A DNA stretch of 64,000 nucleotides, from NCBI RefSeq assembly GCF_028826155.1, contig NZ_JAQGPN010000001.1:1307501-1371500 (forward strand). Direction: 5' to 3'. Of this stretch, positions 40,137 through 49,999 are shown one piece after another (within the stretch, counting starts at the first letter, position 1; each line of letters opens with the position of its first letter). A model generated the notes under the pieces. That model saw only the letters and a list, made by a program, of their open reading frames with translations, searched no databases and had not been told where the DNA came from. Origin of the DNA: Mesorhizobium shangrilense (lineage in GTDB: Bacteria > Pseudomonadota > Alphaproteobacteria > Rhizobiales > Rhizobiaceae). The position numbers were made by a program, and so were the translations under genes.

Positions 40137-40844
40137 CTACCGCTGCGGGCGGCCGAAGATGACTTCGAGAAATTCGACCAGCCAGCGCTTCAGGTGCATG
40201 TCCCACACGAGGCGGCCGCCGAGGTGGTCGCGGCCGGGTTGCGCGCCCGGCAGCTCGAAACGTTGGGCCCCGCGCACCACCCAGCGCTGCATCATCACGC
40301 GCGTCAGTTCGGCGTGGAACTGGATGCCCCACGCATTGTCGCCGTAGCGAAAGGCCTGGTTGGGGTAGGCGTCGGCCGTGGCGAGCAGCGTCGCGTCCCT
40401 GGGCAGGGAGAAGCCCTCGCGATGGAACTGATAGACCATCTCGGGCCAGTGCATCAGCGCCTTGCCCTCATCGGTGGCCTGAAGTCCGTACCAGCCGATC
40501 TCGACGAGGCCCTGGTGATGCCCCTCGACCTTGCCGCCCAGATGATTGACCAGCATCTGCGCGCCCAGGCAGATGCCGAGGAAGGGGCGGTTCTCCTTGA
40601 GCGGGACCGCCAGCCATTCGGTCTCGCGCTTGACGAAATCGTCGGGATCGTTGGCGCTCATGGGACCGCCGAACACGACTGCGCCCGCGTGATGCTCGAG
40701 CGTCTCCGGCAGCGGATCACCCAGTGGCGGGCGGCGTATGTCGAGATCGAAGCCGCTCTCGACGAGCAGATGGCCGACCCGTCCCGGGGACGAGGTCTCC
40801 TGATGTAGAATGGTCAGGATCCTTGGTCGTTCGGCTCGCGGCAT
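40137..40844 (-). CDS. Glutamine amidotransferase-like protein (class I)
   Basis: 235 residues from the ATG at 40844. The nucleophile elbow GICLGAQM and the histidine in GIQFHAELT fit a class I glutamine amidotransferase fold of the GMP-synthase-like stand-alone group. Such proteins may act on gamma-glutamyl compounds or transfer amide nitrogen. The partner is unknown. The stop of the TerB-like gene is ten bases upstream, which suggests co-transcription. Confidence 0.9.
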   Translation of the reverse strand: MPRAERPRILTILHQETSSPGRVGHLLVESGFDLDIRRPPLGDPLPETLEHHAGAVVFGGPMSANDPDDFVKRETEWLAVPLKENRPFLGICLGAQMLVNHLGGKVEGHHQGLVEIGWYGLQATDEGKALMHWPEMVYQFHREGFSLPRDATLLATADAYPNQAFRYGDNAWGIQFHAELTRVMMQRWVVRGAQRFELPGAQPGRDHLGGRLVWDMHLKRWLVEFLEVIFGRPQR

Positions 40845-40854
40845 GCGTCTGTGG

Positions 40855-41319
40855 TCAGTTGACGGAGTTCGATCCCGTTCGCCGCTGCGCCGATTGGCGC
40901 GCTGCGATGCGGTCGCGGCCGCCGACACCAATCAGTTCGGCAACACGCCACAGCGTGTTGTCCTCAAGCTCGTGGAGTTCGCCGTCCGCGTAGCAGACTT
41001 CCCACATCAGGCGGATGAAATCCACCCGCTCCTCCTCGTCGAGGTGGCGCTTGAGGACGCTGGTGAAGGCATAAAAATCGATGGCCTCGTTGTCCGCCTT
41101 CTCGCCGGCCAACAGCAGACGCTCCAGCGCCGGGCCGTCGAGCCCGTAGGCGTCGGCCAGCAGCGTCTTGATCCGCTCGCGCTCGACATCCTGGCGGACA
41201 CCGTCGGCGTCCATGACGTGGAACAGCAACGCTGCGGCGGCAATTCGGCAATCGTCACCCGGATCCTTGCCGGCCGAATGGGGAAGGTCCCTCAGAAAGG
41301 TGAGTAGTCGTTCCAACAT
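40855..41319 (-). CDS. TerB-like tellurite resistance family protein
   Basis: 154 residues from the ATG at 41319. Helical, acidic, with DDCRIAAAALLFHVMDADGVRQDVERERIKTLL and EEERVDFIRLMWEVCYADGELHELEDNTLWRVAELIGV, the repeated acidic pattern of the TerB fold. The role in tellurite resistance is known only for some members; a metal-binding or envelope stress role is possible. It is downstream of hemY with a 100-base gap. Confidence 0.87.
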   Translation of the reverse strand: MLERLLTFLRDLPHSAGKDPGDDCRIAAAALLFHVMDADGVRQDVERERIKTLLADAYGLDGPALERLLLAGEKADNEAIDFYAFTSVLKRHLDEEERVDFIRLMWEVCYADGELHELEDNTLWRVAELIGVGGRDRIAARQSAQRRTGSNSVN

Positions 41320-41418
41320 GCGATTGCCCTTGCGCCGGCGTGTCCGGCGGCCGATGCCCAATTTGCCTACACTTAGGAGGAACGCCGGCGAAATGCGAAT
41401 TTTTCGTCGGCGACGCGT

Positions 41419-43080
41419 TCAAAAGAGCCTGAACTTCCGCGGCGTGTTGTCGTTCGCCTCGGCCGAATCGACACCCGGATCGTCGGGAGGGCGCGCGGGC
41501 TCAAACCCCACTGCCCGGGGCAAGTTGTCGGCGGCGTCTGGCGGCACCGGCATCGCGGTGGTGTCGGCGGCGGCCTGCATTGCCGGCGCAGCCGGCGTCT
41601 GCGAGGGCTGCACGGGTCCCAACCGGCCGGTCTCGTCAAGCGTGTCCGGGGCTTCCCGTGGGCCGGCAGTTGGCGTTGCGCCGGCAGTGGCCGGAGTCGG
41701 TACTGGGGAAACTGGCTCGACCGGCTCGAGCGCCTGGACGGGCAGGGCCGGAGTACGGGCCCGTTCATCGTCCTGTTCGATGAGCTGGCCGAGCCTTTCA
41801 ACTGGAACCTTCCACTCGAAGGCGTCGAGACGGCCGGTGACCGGCGAGGTCGCCGCCCAGCGGTCGGAAACATAACCGTCGGCCACCCAGGCGGGATCGC
41901 GCGGCGCGCGCACCGCCTTTGCCAGCCATTGCCGGATGCGGCCCTGGTCGCCGCTTTCCGCTTCCTCGATGTCCGCCAGCAGAAGGTATGCCCGCTCCTG
42001 CGGGTGAAGCCTGACGGCCGAAGCGGCCTCGGCGCGCGCCAGCTTGAAATCACCCGCATCGAGCGCCGCACGAGCGACGGCCAGCGCTGATTCCGCGTTG
42101 TTCTGGCGCAGGGACTGCAGCTTCTTCGCGCGCTGCAGCCGGTCGCCGACCGCATCGCCCGGACGCGCGTGGATGTAGAGGTCGGCGATCTCGGGATGCG
42201 GCTCGGCCTTCCACGCCGCCTCAAGGATCCTGGCGCCCTTGCGGACGTCGTTCTGGGCGAAATACGCCTTGGCCGCGGCGATTGCGGCAGGCGCAAAGTA
42301 GGGCTGCAGCCGGTTCGCCTCGATGGCAGCGGCCCGCGCCGCGTTGCGGTCTGTCTCGGCGAGCGCCATGGCCTTGGCGGTCAGCAGCACGGCGCGGCGG
42401 CGGGCGGCCGCGTCCTTGTCCACCTGCTTGGACGACCGCTGCGCGTCGACCAGGCGCAGAGCGCCATCCCAGTCGCCGCGCTCGGCCTTGTCGTCGAGCG
42501 TCGCCTCTGCCGCCCAGCCCAGCTGCGGCGCCAGTTCGGCGGCCCGCGCCGCGTAGTGCCGCGACACGTCGCGTTCGCCGAGCCGTTCGGCTTCGAGGTA
42601 GAGACCGCGCAGGCCGAGCAGCCGCATCTCCGGGTCGTCGAGCATAGCCTCGAACTTCTTGCGGGCAGCCTCGTGGTCGCCTTCAAGGATCGAGGCCTGC
42701 GCCTCGAGGAGATGGATGAGCGGTTCCTGGTCCGAATTGATCAGCTTCGCCGCCTGCTTGTTCATGTTGCGGGCGAGCACCGCGTCGCCGGCTCCGGCGG
42801 CGATCATCCCGGTGGAAAGCGCCTGGTAGCCGCGGTCGCGGCGGCGCACCCGGAAGTAGCGGGCGACCAGATACGGGCTGTTCCAGACGATCTTCGTCAG
42901 CCACCAGACGATCATGACGGTTGCGACGACCGCGGCGATGGCGACGGCCGCCACCATCAGGCTCACCTGGTACTGGTAGCCATCGAAGGAGATGACCATG
43001 TCGCCCGGGCGATCGGCGAGCCAGGCGAAGCCGAGGCCGAGCCCGAAGACGACGAGGAGAAAGAAGAGAATACGGATCAT
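41419..43080 (-). CDS. hemY: HemY-like membrane protein (heme biosynthesis, TPR)
   Basis: 553 residues. The first about 60 residues carry two hydrophobic helices (ILFFLLVVFGLGLGFAWLA and VSLMVAAVAIAAVVATVMIVWWL), followed by helical TPR-like repeats (residues about 90-390) as in proteobacterial HemY. The C-terminal 150 residues are proline and alanine rich, longer than in enterobacterial HemY. HemY is thought to organise late heme synthesis at the membrane. The N-terminus is ten bases from the Mic60 stop. This is the TPR protein, not the protoporphyrinogen oxidase also called HemY. Confidence 0.93.
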   Translation of the reverse strand: MIRILFFLLVVFGLGLGFAWLADRPGDMVISFDGYQYQVSLMVAAVAIAAVVATVMIVWWLTKIVWNSPYLVARYFRVRRRDRGYQALSTGMIAAGAGDAVLARNMNKQAAKLINSDQEPLIHLLEAQASILEGDHEAARKKFEAMLDDPEMRLLGLRGLYLEAERLGERDVSRHYAARAAELAPQLGWAAEATLDDKAERGDWDGALRLVDAQRSSKQVDKDAAARRRAVLLTAKAMALAETDRNAARAAAIEANRLQPYFAPAAIAAAKAYFAQNDVRKGARILEAAWKAEPHPEIADLYIHARPGDAVGDRLQRAKKLQSLRQNNAESALAVARAALDAGDFKLARAEAASAVRLHPQERAYLLLADIEEAESGDQGRIRQWLAKAVRAPRDPAWVADGYVSDRWAATSPVTGRLDAFEWKVPVERLGQLIEQDDERARTPALPVQALEPVEPVSPVPTPATAGATPTAGPREAPDTLDETGRLGPVQPSQTPAAPAMQAAADTTAMPVPPDAADNLPRAVGFEPARPPDDPGVDSAEANDNTPRKFRLF

Positions 43081-43090
43081 TCTTCTCCCC

Positions 43091-44617
43091 TCACACGGTC
43101 TTCATTGCGTCGGCGATGGCCTGATCGACCAGCGTTTCGACATCGAGGCGGGCTTTTGTCCGGGCGGCGAACTCGCTTCCGGCCGTCTTGGCCGCATCGG
43201 GTAGCGTATCGTACTCGGCCAGCGCCTTGGCAAGGTCGCCCGCCTTCACGTCAGCCTCCATGCGGGCGACCGTCTCGGGCACGCCTTCGCCCGCGACCGC
43301 GCCTATGGGGCGCACGGTGACCAGGGACGATGCGCTTTCCCACAAACGGTCAAGGACGCCGGCGTTCGGATCCACCGGCTTGCCGGCGGCGATCATGGCG
43401 CCTGCCGCTGCATCCAGCTCGGAGGCCAGGGCTTCGCGGCTGGCGACGCCTTTCTCGGCATGGGCGCGCAGCGCCGTCAGCTGGGGCAGGTTCGGGCTGA
43501 TCGCCGCCAGCGTTTCGAGCTCGGCGGCGAAAGGCTGGCCTCTGTCGACCGCACTCTTCAGCGAGGACGTGGCAATCGAGAGAGCGATCCGGGGCTGGTC
43601 GGCCTGCGCCTCCACCTTGCCCGTTAGGGCTGCCAGCGTCTGCTCGATCTGCGTAAGCTTGGCGTCGCCTGCGCGCACGGCATCCGTCACGGCCTTGGCA
43701 CCGGCCTGAAGCTCAGCGATCTTCTGGTCGATCGGACCGAGATCGACGGGAGCGCCTGCGCCGCCCTGAGCGAGTTGGGAAATCTGCGCCTGCAGTTCGG
43801 CAACCTTGCCGTCGAGTGCCGCAAGCGCGGGATTTTCACCGGCATCGCCTGCATTTCGCAATGCGCCAAGGTCTCCGGCAAGCGCGTCGACCTTTCCCTG
43901 CAGGTCGGCAATGGCCTGCTGGACGCCCGAGGCGTCCGGGCCGGGCTGCTGGGACGCCATCTCCGAACGGAGCGCGGTCAACTCGGCGCGCAGGCCGTCC
44001 ACTGCCGCCGCATCTCCCGCTCTGTTGCCCGGTGACGGCAGGAACCCGCCGTATTGAAGCACGCCGGCTCCGCCCAGCGCGATGACGCCGCCAACGATGC
44101 CGGCGGCGATGGTCGAGAAGGCGCTGCGCCGCGGCGCTTCCGCCGCCGGGGGCACGGTTCCGCCCGGCCTGCTTGAGGCGGCGGCCGAGGCGTTGCGACC
44201 GAAATCAGACGCTGCACTGGTGGAGGATTGCGCCCCCGCGCTCGTCTTCCCGCTCGTGGTCGGTTCGTCTGGTTTCGAGCTTGCCGCGGGCTTTTTTTCC
44301 GGCTCGCGCGACTTCGCGGCTTCCGCGCTGGCGTCGGCGGTCGGTTTGCCGTCGCCGCTGCCTGGGGAGGTGGCGAACGCTGCCGACGTGGCAAAGGCGG
44401 ATTTCCCTGCCGATGCGCCGGCCGCTGGCGTCTCCGCCTCCGCCGTTTCCGGCGCAAAGTCTGCCTGGCTCGGCCGTTCCGATGCGGCGGCCGTCGCCTG
44501 CGCGGCGTCGGCGGCAGCCGTGTCCGCCGATTCGGAGGGAACCCGGGTCGCCTCGAGATCGATCGTCACCGGATCCTTGCGCGCCTTGGAGTGCCGCGTG
44601 CTGGGAGTTTTGACCAT
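43091..44617 (-). CDS. Mic60 / mitofilin family inner-membrane protein
   Basis: 508 residues from the ATG at 44617 (GGAG seven bases before). Residues 1-150 are low-complexity alanine, serine, proline and lysine rich. One membrane helix lies near 170-195 (FSTIAAGIVGGVIALGGAGVLQYGG), then a coiled-coil region, then a C-terminal mitofilin domain (RMEADVKAGDLAKALAEYDTLPDAA). The place between hemD and hemY is the conserved alphaproteobacterial location of Mic60, the homologue of the mitochondrial cristae-junction protein. It should shape inner-membrane invaginations and may link to heme enzymes. Confidence 0.88.
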   Translation of the reverse strand: MVKTPSTRHSKARKDPVTIDLEATRVPSESADTAAADAAQATAAASERPSQADFAPETAEAETPAAGASAGKSAFATSAAFATSPGSGDGKPTADASAEAAKSREPEKKPAASSKPDEPTTSGKTSAGAQSSTSAASDFGRNASAAASSRPGGTVPPAAEAPRRSAFSTIAAGIVGGVIALGGAGVLQYGGFLPSPGNRAGDAAAVDGLRAELTALRSEMASQQPGPDASGVQQAIADLQGKVDALAGDLGALRNAGDAGENPALAALDGKVAELQAQISQLAQGGAGAPVDLGPIDQKIAELQAGAKAVTDAVRAGDAKLTQIEQTLAALTGKVEAQADQPRIALSIATSSLKSAVDRGQPFAAELETLAAISPNLPQLTALRAHAEKGVASREALASELDAAAGAMIAAGKPVDPNAGVLDRLWESASSLVTVRPIGAVAGEGVPETVARMEADVKAGDLAKALAEYDTLPDAAKTAGSEFAARTKARLDVETLVDQAIADAMKTV

Positions 44618-44702
44618 GTCCGTCTCCGCCGTACCTTCGTCGCGCAGTTTCCCCACCCCCAGCCTGCTCTACCACACCAGGCTTGGCCCAAAAAAGGCCG
44701 AC

Positions 44703-45431
44703 CTACGAAGCCGCCGACGATATGTCGCGCAACGTTGAAAGCATCGAGGCTTCGGTAGGTTCCGGCGCGACCACGATCTCATGGCCTTCGCCGGCAAACA
44801 CTGCGCCGACTCGCCGCGAGATGCAGACGAGACGCGCATGGGCGAGCGCCCGGTGTTCGGCAATCGAGTTGATCAGGCGGATGAAGGCGATCGCGGCCTC
44901 CGCCGAATAGAGCAGCACGAAGGGAACCGGCTGCGACCCGACATGCGCGTGAAACTCGTCGGGCGTGTAGTCGATGGCCAGCGTGTCGTAGGTTTCGATC
45001 GAGGTGACGAGGATACGCGCAACTGCAAGCGACGTCTCGAAAGTAGGCCGCCTGAGGCGACCGCAGAGATAGGCGATCCTCGCGCCTGCCCCCCGATCCA
45101 TCGCGATCATGCGGGCCAGCGCGGGGGCATTGCCGCCGGAAACGCGGACATCCGCGAAGCCGCTGCGCCGCGCGGCGTCTCCGGTTTCCTCTCCGACTGC
45201 GAAACAGGGCAGATGGTTCACGGAAGCCAGCAGCGTGCTTGAAGCGTGACGCACCGCATTGGCGCTGGTGATGGCGACGGCGCTGACGCGCGGATCGCCG
45301 ATGTCGGCCTGTTCGAGAGGTTCGATGCGCGTCAGGGGAAGGCGAACGGGCTCGAAACCGGCGGCAACGAGATTTCCTGCCGTGCGCGAAGCGCCCGGTT
45401 CCGGACGCGTGACGAGGACCCGGACGCCCAT
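44703..45431 (-). CDS. hemD: Uroporphyrinogen-III synthase
   Basis: 242 residues from the ATG at 45431, which overlaps the hemC stop (TAATG). The protein has the HemD pattern: VLVTRPEPGASRTAGNLVAAGFEPVRLPLTRIEP at the start, AVAITSANAVRHAS, then LCGRLRRPTFE, with a late VLLYSAEAAIAFI segment. HemD is poorly conserved, so context carries weight: it follows hemC directly. It cyclises hydroxymethylbilane to uroporphyrinogen III. Confidence 0.92.
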   Translation of the reverse strand: MGVRVLVTRPEPGASRTAGNLVAAGFEPVRLPLTRIEPLEQADIGDPRVSAVAITSANAVRHASSTLLASVNHLPCFAVGEETGDAARRSGFADVRVSGGNAPALARMIAMDRGAGARIAYLCGRLRRPTFETSLAVARILVTSIETYDTLAIDYTPDEFHAHVGSQPVPFVLLYSAEAAIAFIRLINSIAEHRALAHARLVCISRRVGAVFAGEGHEIVVAPEPTEASMLSTLRDISSAAS

Positions 45432-46372
45432 TACCCCCAACCGTCGAAGAAGCCGGGCCCGACTTTGGCGCGGAGCGTGTCGCCGGCGTTGCGGCCGATT
45501 TGTGCCGCGTCGCTTGCCGCACCCTCGCGAACGATCTCGTGCGCCTCGCGGCCGTCTACGCTGAGGATCATGCCGTGGAAGCTGAGCCTGTCGCCGTCGA
45601 CGACCGCGTGGCCCGCAATCGGCATGCGGCAGGAGCCGTCGAGCGCGGCGAGGAAGGCGCGCTCGCAGGCGAGCGCCACTGCCGTCGGCCGGTGATTGAT
45701 CGCCTCCACCATGGCGCGCGTGGCGGCATCGTCGCTGCGCGATTCGATGCAGATGGCCCCCTGGCCGGGCGCCGGCGGGAATTTGTCGAGCGGCATGACG
45801 TCGGTTGCGATGTGCTCCAGGCCGGTGCGCTTCAGCCCGGCCAGCGCCAGGATGGTGCCGGCGGCGACGCCCTCGTCGAGCTTGCGCAGCCTGGTCTGCA
45901 CGTTGCCGCGATAGACGATCACCTTGAGGTCGGGCCGCATGCGGCGGATCAGGGCCTGGCGGCGGAGCGACGACGAACCGACGGTGGCGCCGTGGGGCAG
46001 CGCCTCGATGGTGGGCGCGGCGCGGCCAATGAAGGTGTCGCGCGGGTCCTCACGGGGCAGGAAGGAGGAAAGCTCGAGCCCGTCGGGCAGGATGGTCGGC
46101 ATGTCCTTGGAGGAATGCACCGCAATGTCGATGCGGCCGTCGAGCAGGGCTTCCTCGAGTTCCTTCGTGAACAGGCCCTTGCCGCCGGCTTCGGACAGCG
46201 GGCGGTCCTGGATGCGGTCGCCCGTGGTGGTGATGGGCTCGATGACGAAAGCCTCTTCGGGAAGGCCGTGGGCGGCCATAAGGCGGGCGCGCGCCTCATG
46301 GGCCTGGGCCATCGCGAGGACGCTGGCGCGTGTGCCGATCCTCAGCATGTCCTTCGGTGCGACAGTTTGCAT
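45431..46372 (-). CDS. hemC: Hydroxymethylbilane synthase (porphobilinogen deaminase)
   Basis: 313 residues. [14 protein letters not shown] at residues 11-24, catalytic D90 in HSSKDMP, the [10 protein letters not shown] segment near 131-140, and C248 in DGSCRMP, which binds the dipyrromethane cofactor. It condenses four porphobilinogens. It is the first gene of the hemC-hemD-Mic60-hemY unit and is divergent from tsaD across 82 bases, so both promoters must lie there. Confidence 0.97.
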   Translation of the reverse strand: MQTVAPKDMLRIGTRASVLAMAQAHEARARLMAAHGLPEEAFVIEPITTTGDRIQDRPLSEAGGKGLFTKELEEALLDGRIDIAVHSSKDMPTILPDGLELSSFLPREDPRDTFIGRAAPTIEALPHGATVGSSSLRRQALIRRMRPDLKVIVYRGNVQTRLRKLDEGVAAGTILALAGLKRTGLEHIATDVMPLDKFPPAPGQGAICIESRSDDAATRAMVEAINHRPTAVALACERAFLAALDGSCRMPIAGHAVVDGDRLSFHGMILSVDGREAHEIVREGAASDAAQIGRNAGDTLRAKVGPGFFDGWG

Positions 46373-46454
46373 AATCTCATGTCCGTGCTAACCCCCGGCT
46401 CCAAAGCGGGGCCGTTGTCGCGGTCCTCCCTATAGGCGAAACAGCAGCCGGGCA

Positions 46455-47564
46455 ATGATCGGACGGAAGATGGCAGGGATCAAGGTGCTTGGCATCGAGA
46501 CCAGCTGCGACGAGACTGCGGCAAGCGTGGTCGCCGTGAAAGCCGGGGCCAGGCCTGAAATCCTGTCGAACGTCGTGCTGAGCCAGATCGAAGAGCATGC
46601 GGCATTTGGCGGCGTCGTGCCGGAGATCGCGGCGCGCGCCCATGTCGAGGCGCTCGACGGGATTGTCGAGGCCGCGCTCGCCGACGCGCATGTCGACCTG
46701 GCCAACATCGACGCGGTGGCCGCGACCGCCGGGCCGGGACTGGTCGGCGGCCTCATCGTCGGGTTGATGACCGCCAAGGCGATCGCGGCTGCGGCCGGCA
46801 AGCCGCTGATCGCGGTCAACCACCTCGAAGGCCATGCGCTGACGGCGCGGCTGACCGAAGGCGCCGAGTTTCCCTATCTCCTGCTGCTCGTCTCGGGCGG
46901 TCACACGCAGATCGTGCTGGTGCGCGGCGTCGGCGACTACGAGCGCTGGGCGACCACCATCGACGACGCGCTGGGCGAGGCCTTCGACAAGACTGCCAAG
47001 CTGATCGGCCTGCCGCATCCCGGCGGACCGAGCGTCGAGGCCGCCGCCAAGCGGGGCGACGCGTCCCGCTTCGCCTTCCCGCGGCCGATGAAGGGCGAAC
47101 AGCGGCCCGATTTTTCGTTCTCCGGCCTGAAGACCGCGGTGCGGCAGGCAGCGACCGCGATCGCGCCGCTGTCCGACCAGGACGTGGCCGACATCTCGGC
47201 ATCCTTCCAGGCCGCCGTCGCCGACGCGCTGGCCGACCGCGTGTCGCGCAGCCTCACCCGTTTCCATGCGGCCTATCCGGATATCGCCGCCCCGGCGCTG
47301 GTCGTGGCGGGCGGGGTCGCCTCCAATGCGCTGATCCGCGAAACGCTGCAAAAACTCTGCGCTGCGCACGGGTTTCGGCTGGTCGCACCGCCGCCGGCGC
47401 TGTGCACCGACAATGCAGCCATGATCGCCTGGGCGGGCATCGAACGGCTGCAGGCAGGCCTTTCCGACGAAGGGGCGATGGGCTTTGCGCCACGCTCGCG
47501 CTGGCCGCTGGACACCGCCTCCGCGCCGGTCGTCGGCTCCGGACGCCGGGGTGCCAAGGCATGA
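46455..47564 (+). CDS. tsaD: tRNA N6-adenosine threonylcarbamoyltransferase
   Basis: 369 residues (an ATG at 46470 is a second option). [16 protein letters not shown] near the N-terminus, the metal histidines in [12 protein letters not shown] near 118 and [18 protein letters not shown] are the signature of the TsaD/Kae1 family. It transfers the threonylcarbamoyl group to A37 of ANN-decoding tRNAs with TsaB and TsaE, which are not in the window. The gpsA start overlaps its stop by four bases. Confidence 0.97.
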   Translation: MIGRKMAGIKVLGIETSCDETAASVVAVKAGARPEILSNVVLSQIEEHAAFGGVVPEIAARAHVEALDGIVEAALADAHVDLANIDAVAATAGPGLVGGLIVGLMTAKAIAAAAGKPLIAVNHLEGHALTARLTEGAEFPYLLLLVSGGHTQIVLVRGVGDYERWATTIDDALGEAFDKTAKLIGLPHPGGPSVEAAAKRGDASRFAFPRPMKGEQRPDFSFSGLKTAVRQAATAIAPLSDQDVADISASFQAAVADALADRVSRSLTRFHAAYPDIAAPALVVAGGVASNALIRETLQKLCAAHGFRLVAPPPALCTDNAAMIAWAGIERLQAGLSDEGAMGFAPRSRWPLDTASAPVVGSGRRGAKA

Positions 47565-48550
47565 GTGCCCCGGGCAAGATCGCCGTGCTTGGCGGCGGCG
47601 CATGGGGGACGGCGCTCGCCCTTACCGCGCGCCGTGCGGGCCATCCCACGACGCTCTGGGCGCGCGACGAGGCGACGGTGGAGGGGCTGCGTTCCGGCGG
47701 CGGCAACGCCCGCTACCTTCCTGGCATCGCCCTCGATCCGGCTCCGGAAGCCACCTCAGACCTCGCCGAGGCGACCGAAGGCGCGATCTGCGTGCTGATG
47801 GTGACGCCGGCCCAGACGCTCCGGGTCGTTCTAGAACAGGCAGGTGGCTCGATCGCGCCGGGCGTTCCGCTGGTGCTCTGCGCGAAGGGCATCGAGCGAG
47901 ACACGGGAGCCCTGCTTTCCGGAATTGCGCGCGAATTGATGCCGTCCAATCCGGTCGCAGCCCTCTCGGGGCCGAGTTTTGCGACGGACGTCGCGCGCGG
48001 GCTGCCGACCGCCGTCGTCGTGGCCGCCGAGGACGAGGTGCTTGCGGCCCGGCTGGCGCAGCTTTTGTCGACGCCGAGCTTCCGCTGCTATTCGACTGAC
48101 GACCTGACCGGCGTGGAGGTTGGGGGGGCGCTGAAGAACGTGTTCGCCATCGCGGCGGGCGCGGTCATGGGGGCGGGCCTCGGCGCAAGCGCGCAGGCGG
48201 CGATGGTGACGCGCGGCTTCGTGGAACTGCGGCGCATCGCGAAATCCTACGGCGCGCGGCCTGAGACGCTGATGGGCCTTTCGGGCCTGGGCGACCTGAT
48301 GCTGACCTGCGCCTCGTCCCAATCGCGCAACTTCGCCTACGGTGTCGCAATCGGCCGCGGCGAGACGCGGTCAGGGCTGCCGCTGGCCGAGGGCGTCGCG
48401 ACAGCGGGGATCGCGGCGAGGGTCGCCAGGGAACGCGGCGTTGACGCCCCGATCATCGCGGCAGTCGACCAGCTTCTCGACGGTGCGATCACCGTCGGGG
48501 AGGCCGTGTCGGCGCTGATGACGCGGCCGTTGCGCAGCGAAGACGAATAG
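47561..48550 (+). CDS. gpsA: Glycerol-3-phosphate dehydrogenase [NAD(P)+]
   Basis: 329 residues from the ATG at 47561 (the 382-codon frame begins inside tsaD). [15 protein letters not shown] at residues 7-21 is the cofactor motif. VLCAKGIE near 105, [22 protein letters not shown] near 130 and the [25 protein letters not shown] segment with the catalytic lysine near 190 are typical. It makes sn-glycerol 3-phosphate for phospholipids. tsaD-gpsA is a common gene order. Confidence 0.97.
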   Translation: MSAPGKIAVLGGGAWGTALALTARRAGHPTTLWARDEATVEGLRSGGGNARYLPGIALDPAPEATSDLAEATEGAICVLMVTPAQTLRVVLEQAGGSIAPGVPLVLCAKGIERDTGALLSGIARELMPSNPVAALSGPSFATDVARGLPTAVVVAAEDEVLAARLAQLLSTPSFRCYSTDDLTGVEVGGALKNVFAIAAGAVMGAGLGASAQAAMVTRGFVELRRIAKSYGARPETLMGLSGLGDLMLTCASSQSRNFAYGVAIGRGETRSGLPLAEGVATAGIAARVARERGVDAPIIAAVDQLLDGAITVGEAVSALMTRPLRSEDE

Positions 48551-48595
48551 ACAGAACGGCGGCGCTGGGGCCGCCTTCAAATGGAGCACTGGGAC

Positions 48596-48892
48596 ATGCT
48601 TTTCGCATTCATGGCCAAGGACAAGCCGGGACACCTGCAGACGCGCATGGACACGCGTCCCGATCATGTGAAATTCCTCAACGAGCTCAATGCGGCGGGC
48701 ACGCTCAAGTTCGCCGGCCCGTTCCTCGACGACAAGGGCAGCCCTTGCGGAAGCCTCGTGGTGATCGAGGCCGACAGCGCCGAAGCCGCCAGGACGATCC
48801 TTGACGGCGACCCTTACGCCAAGGCCGGACTTTTCGCCTCGACCGAGGTCGTGGCGTGGAACTGGGTGTTCAACAATCCGGCAAGCGCCTGA
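48596..48892 (+). CDS. YciI family protein
   Basis: 98 residues from the ATG at 48596, behind GGAG nine bases away; ATG 48581 would add five residues. The start MLFAFMAKDKPGHLQTRMDTRPDHVKFL and the segment DDKGSPCGSLVVIEADSAEAARTI-DGDPYAKAGLF are the dimeric alpha-beta barrel of YciI-like proteins. The family includes dehalogenase- and antibiotic-related proteins, but the function of YciI itself is unknown. It lies 45 bases after gpsA. Confidence 0.9.
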   Translation: MLFAFMAKDKPGHLQTRMDTRPDHVKFLNELNAAGTLKFAGPFLDDKGSPCGSLVVIEADSAEAARTILDGDPYAKAGLFASTEVVAWNWVFNNPASA

Positions 48893-48905
48893 CCGGAGGC
48901 CGCAA

Positions 48906-49337
48906 ATGTCGAAGAACTACTGGCTGTTCAAGTCGGAGCCCTCGGTCTTCTCCTTCGATCAGTTGAGGTCGAAGGGAGAAAAGGGCGAGCAGTGGGACGG
49001 CGTCCGCAACTATGCGGCGCGCAACAACATGCGCGCCATGCAGATCGGCGATCTCGGCTTCTTCTACCACTCCAACGAAGGGCTGGAGATCGTCGGCATC
49101 GCCGAGGTCTGCGCGCTGGCGCATCCGGATACCACCACCGACGACCCGCGCTGGGAGTGCGTCGACATCCGGGCCTACAAGCCGGTGCCGAAGCCGGTTT
49201 CGCTTGCCGACGTCAAGGCCAATCCGAAACTCTCGGAAATGGCGCTGGTGCGGCTGGGACGGCTTTCGGTGCAGCCGGTGACCCCTGACGAGTGGAAGGA
49301 AGTCTGCCGGATGGCGGAGCTCGTTCCTGCGCCTTGA
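48906..49337 (+). CDS. EVE domain protein
   Basis: 143 residues. The start NYWLFKSEPSVFSFDQL, then WDGVRNYAARNNMRAMQIGDLGFFYHSN is diagnostic of EVE domains, PUA-like folds that bind modified bases such as N6-methyladenine or 5-methylcytosine derivatives. Small stand-alone EVE proteins are widespread in proteobacteria. The ATG is 14 bases after the YciI gene stop and its TGA overlaps the TTG of the methyltransferase gene. Confidence 0.93.
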   Translation: MSKNYWLFKSEPSVFSFDQLRSKGEKGEQWDGVRNYAARNNMRAMQIGDLGFFYHSNEGLEIVGIAEVCALAHPDTTTDDPRWECVDIRAYKPVPKPVSLADVKANPKLSEMALVRLGRLSVQPVTPDEWKEVCRMAELVPAP

Positions 49338-49990
49338 ACCGGCTCCAACCCGCCGAGGCAGAGCGCTTCATCCTCGCCAACACGTCGCTGACCGCGCCTC
49401 CGCATGTGCCGGAGGTGCGGCTGCACCTCGCCGACGAGGCGCATGAGCTGTGGCAGCGCACCGAGGAAGAACTGGCCGAGATCGGCCTGCCGCCGCCCTT
49501 CTGGGCATTTGCCTGGGCAGGCGGGCAGGGGCTGGCGCGATACCTGCTCGACCGTCCGGACAGCGTGCGCGGCAAGACAGCGCTCGACTTCGCGACCGGA
49601 TCCGGGCTGGTGGGCATCGCCGCGGCGATGGCGGGCGCGGCCTCGGTGACGGCGGCCGACATCGACCCGTTCTGCGAGGCGGCGATCCGGCTCAACGCCG
49701 CGGCCAACTGCGTGACGCTGCAGCCGATGATCGCCGACCTGGTGGATACCGACGCCGGATGGGACGTGCTGCTGGCCGGCGACATTTTTTACCAGCGCGA
49801 CATCGTGGACCGGCTGGTGCCCTGGTTCACGCGGCTCAGGCAGCGGGGCTGCGAGATCATCGTGGGCGATCCCGGCCGCGCCTACCTGCCGAAGGACCGG
49901 CTGGAGCAGCTCGCCGAATACCGGGTTCCGGTGACGCGCGCGCTCGAGGATGCGGAGGTCAAGCGGACGGTGGTCTGGCGCTTCCTGTAG
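49334..49990 (+). CDS. Class I SAM-dependent methyltransferase, ETFB lysine methyltransferase-like
   Basis: 218 residues from a TTG at 49334 that overlaps the EVE stop; a GTG at 49292 in frame is an alternative. The protein has LPPPFWAFAWAGGQGLARYLLD, then ALDFATGSGLVGIAAAMAGA (SAM motif I), then VTAADID and DVLLAGDIFYQ. This order matches the group that includes the mitochondrial ETF-beta lysine methyltransferase. In bacteria a protein-lysine methyltransferase role is likely but unproven. Confidence 0.85.
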   Translation: MNRLQPAEAERFILANTSLTAPPHVPEVRLHLADEAHELWQRTEEELAEIGLPPPFWAFAWAGGQGLARYLLDRPDSVRGKTALDFATGSGLVGIAAAMAGAASVTAADIDPFCEAAIRLNAAANCVTLQPMIADLVDTDAGWDVLLAGDIFYQRDIVDRLVPWFTRLRQRGCEIIVGDPGRAYLPKDRLEQLAEYRVPVTRALEDAEVKRTVVWRFL

Positions 49991-49999
49991 CGCCTGCGC

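Noticed and set aside
41419..43080. hemY read as protoporphyrinogen oxidase
   Set aside because: The name HemY is also used for an FAD oxidase, but this protein has two N-terminal membrane helices and TPR-like repeats with no FAD motif.
42169..43320. 383-codon plus-strand frame opposite hemY
   Set aside because: It is the antisense shadow of hemY in GC-rich DNA. HemY has membrane helices, TPR-like pattern and the conserved context.
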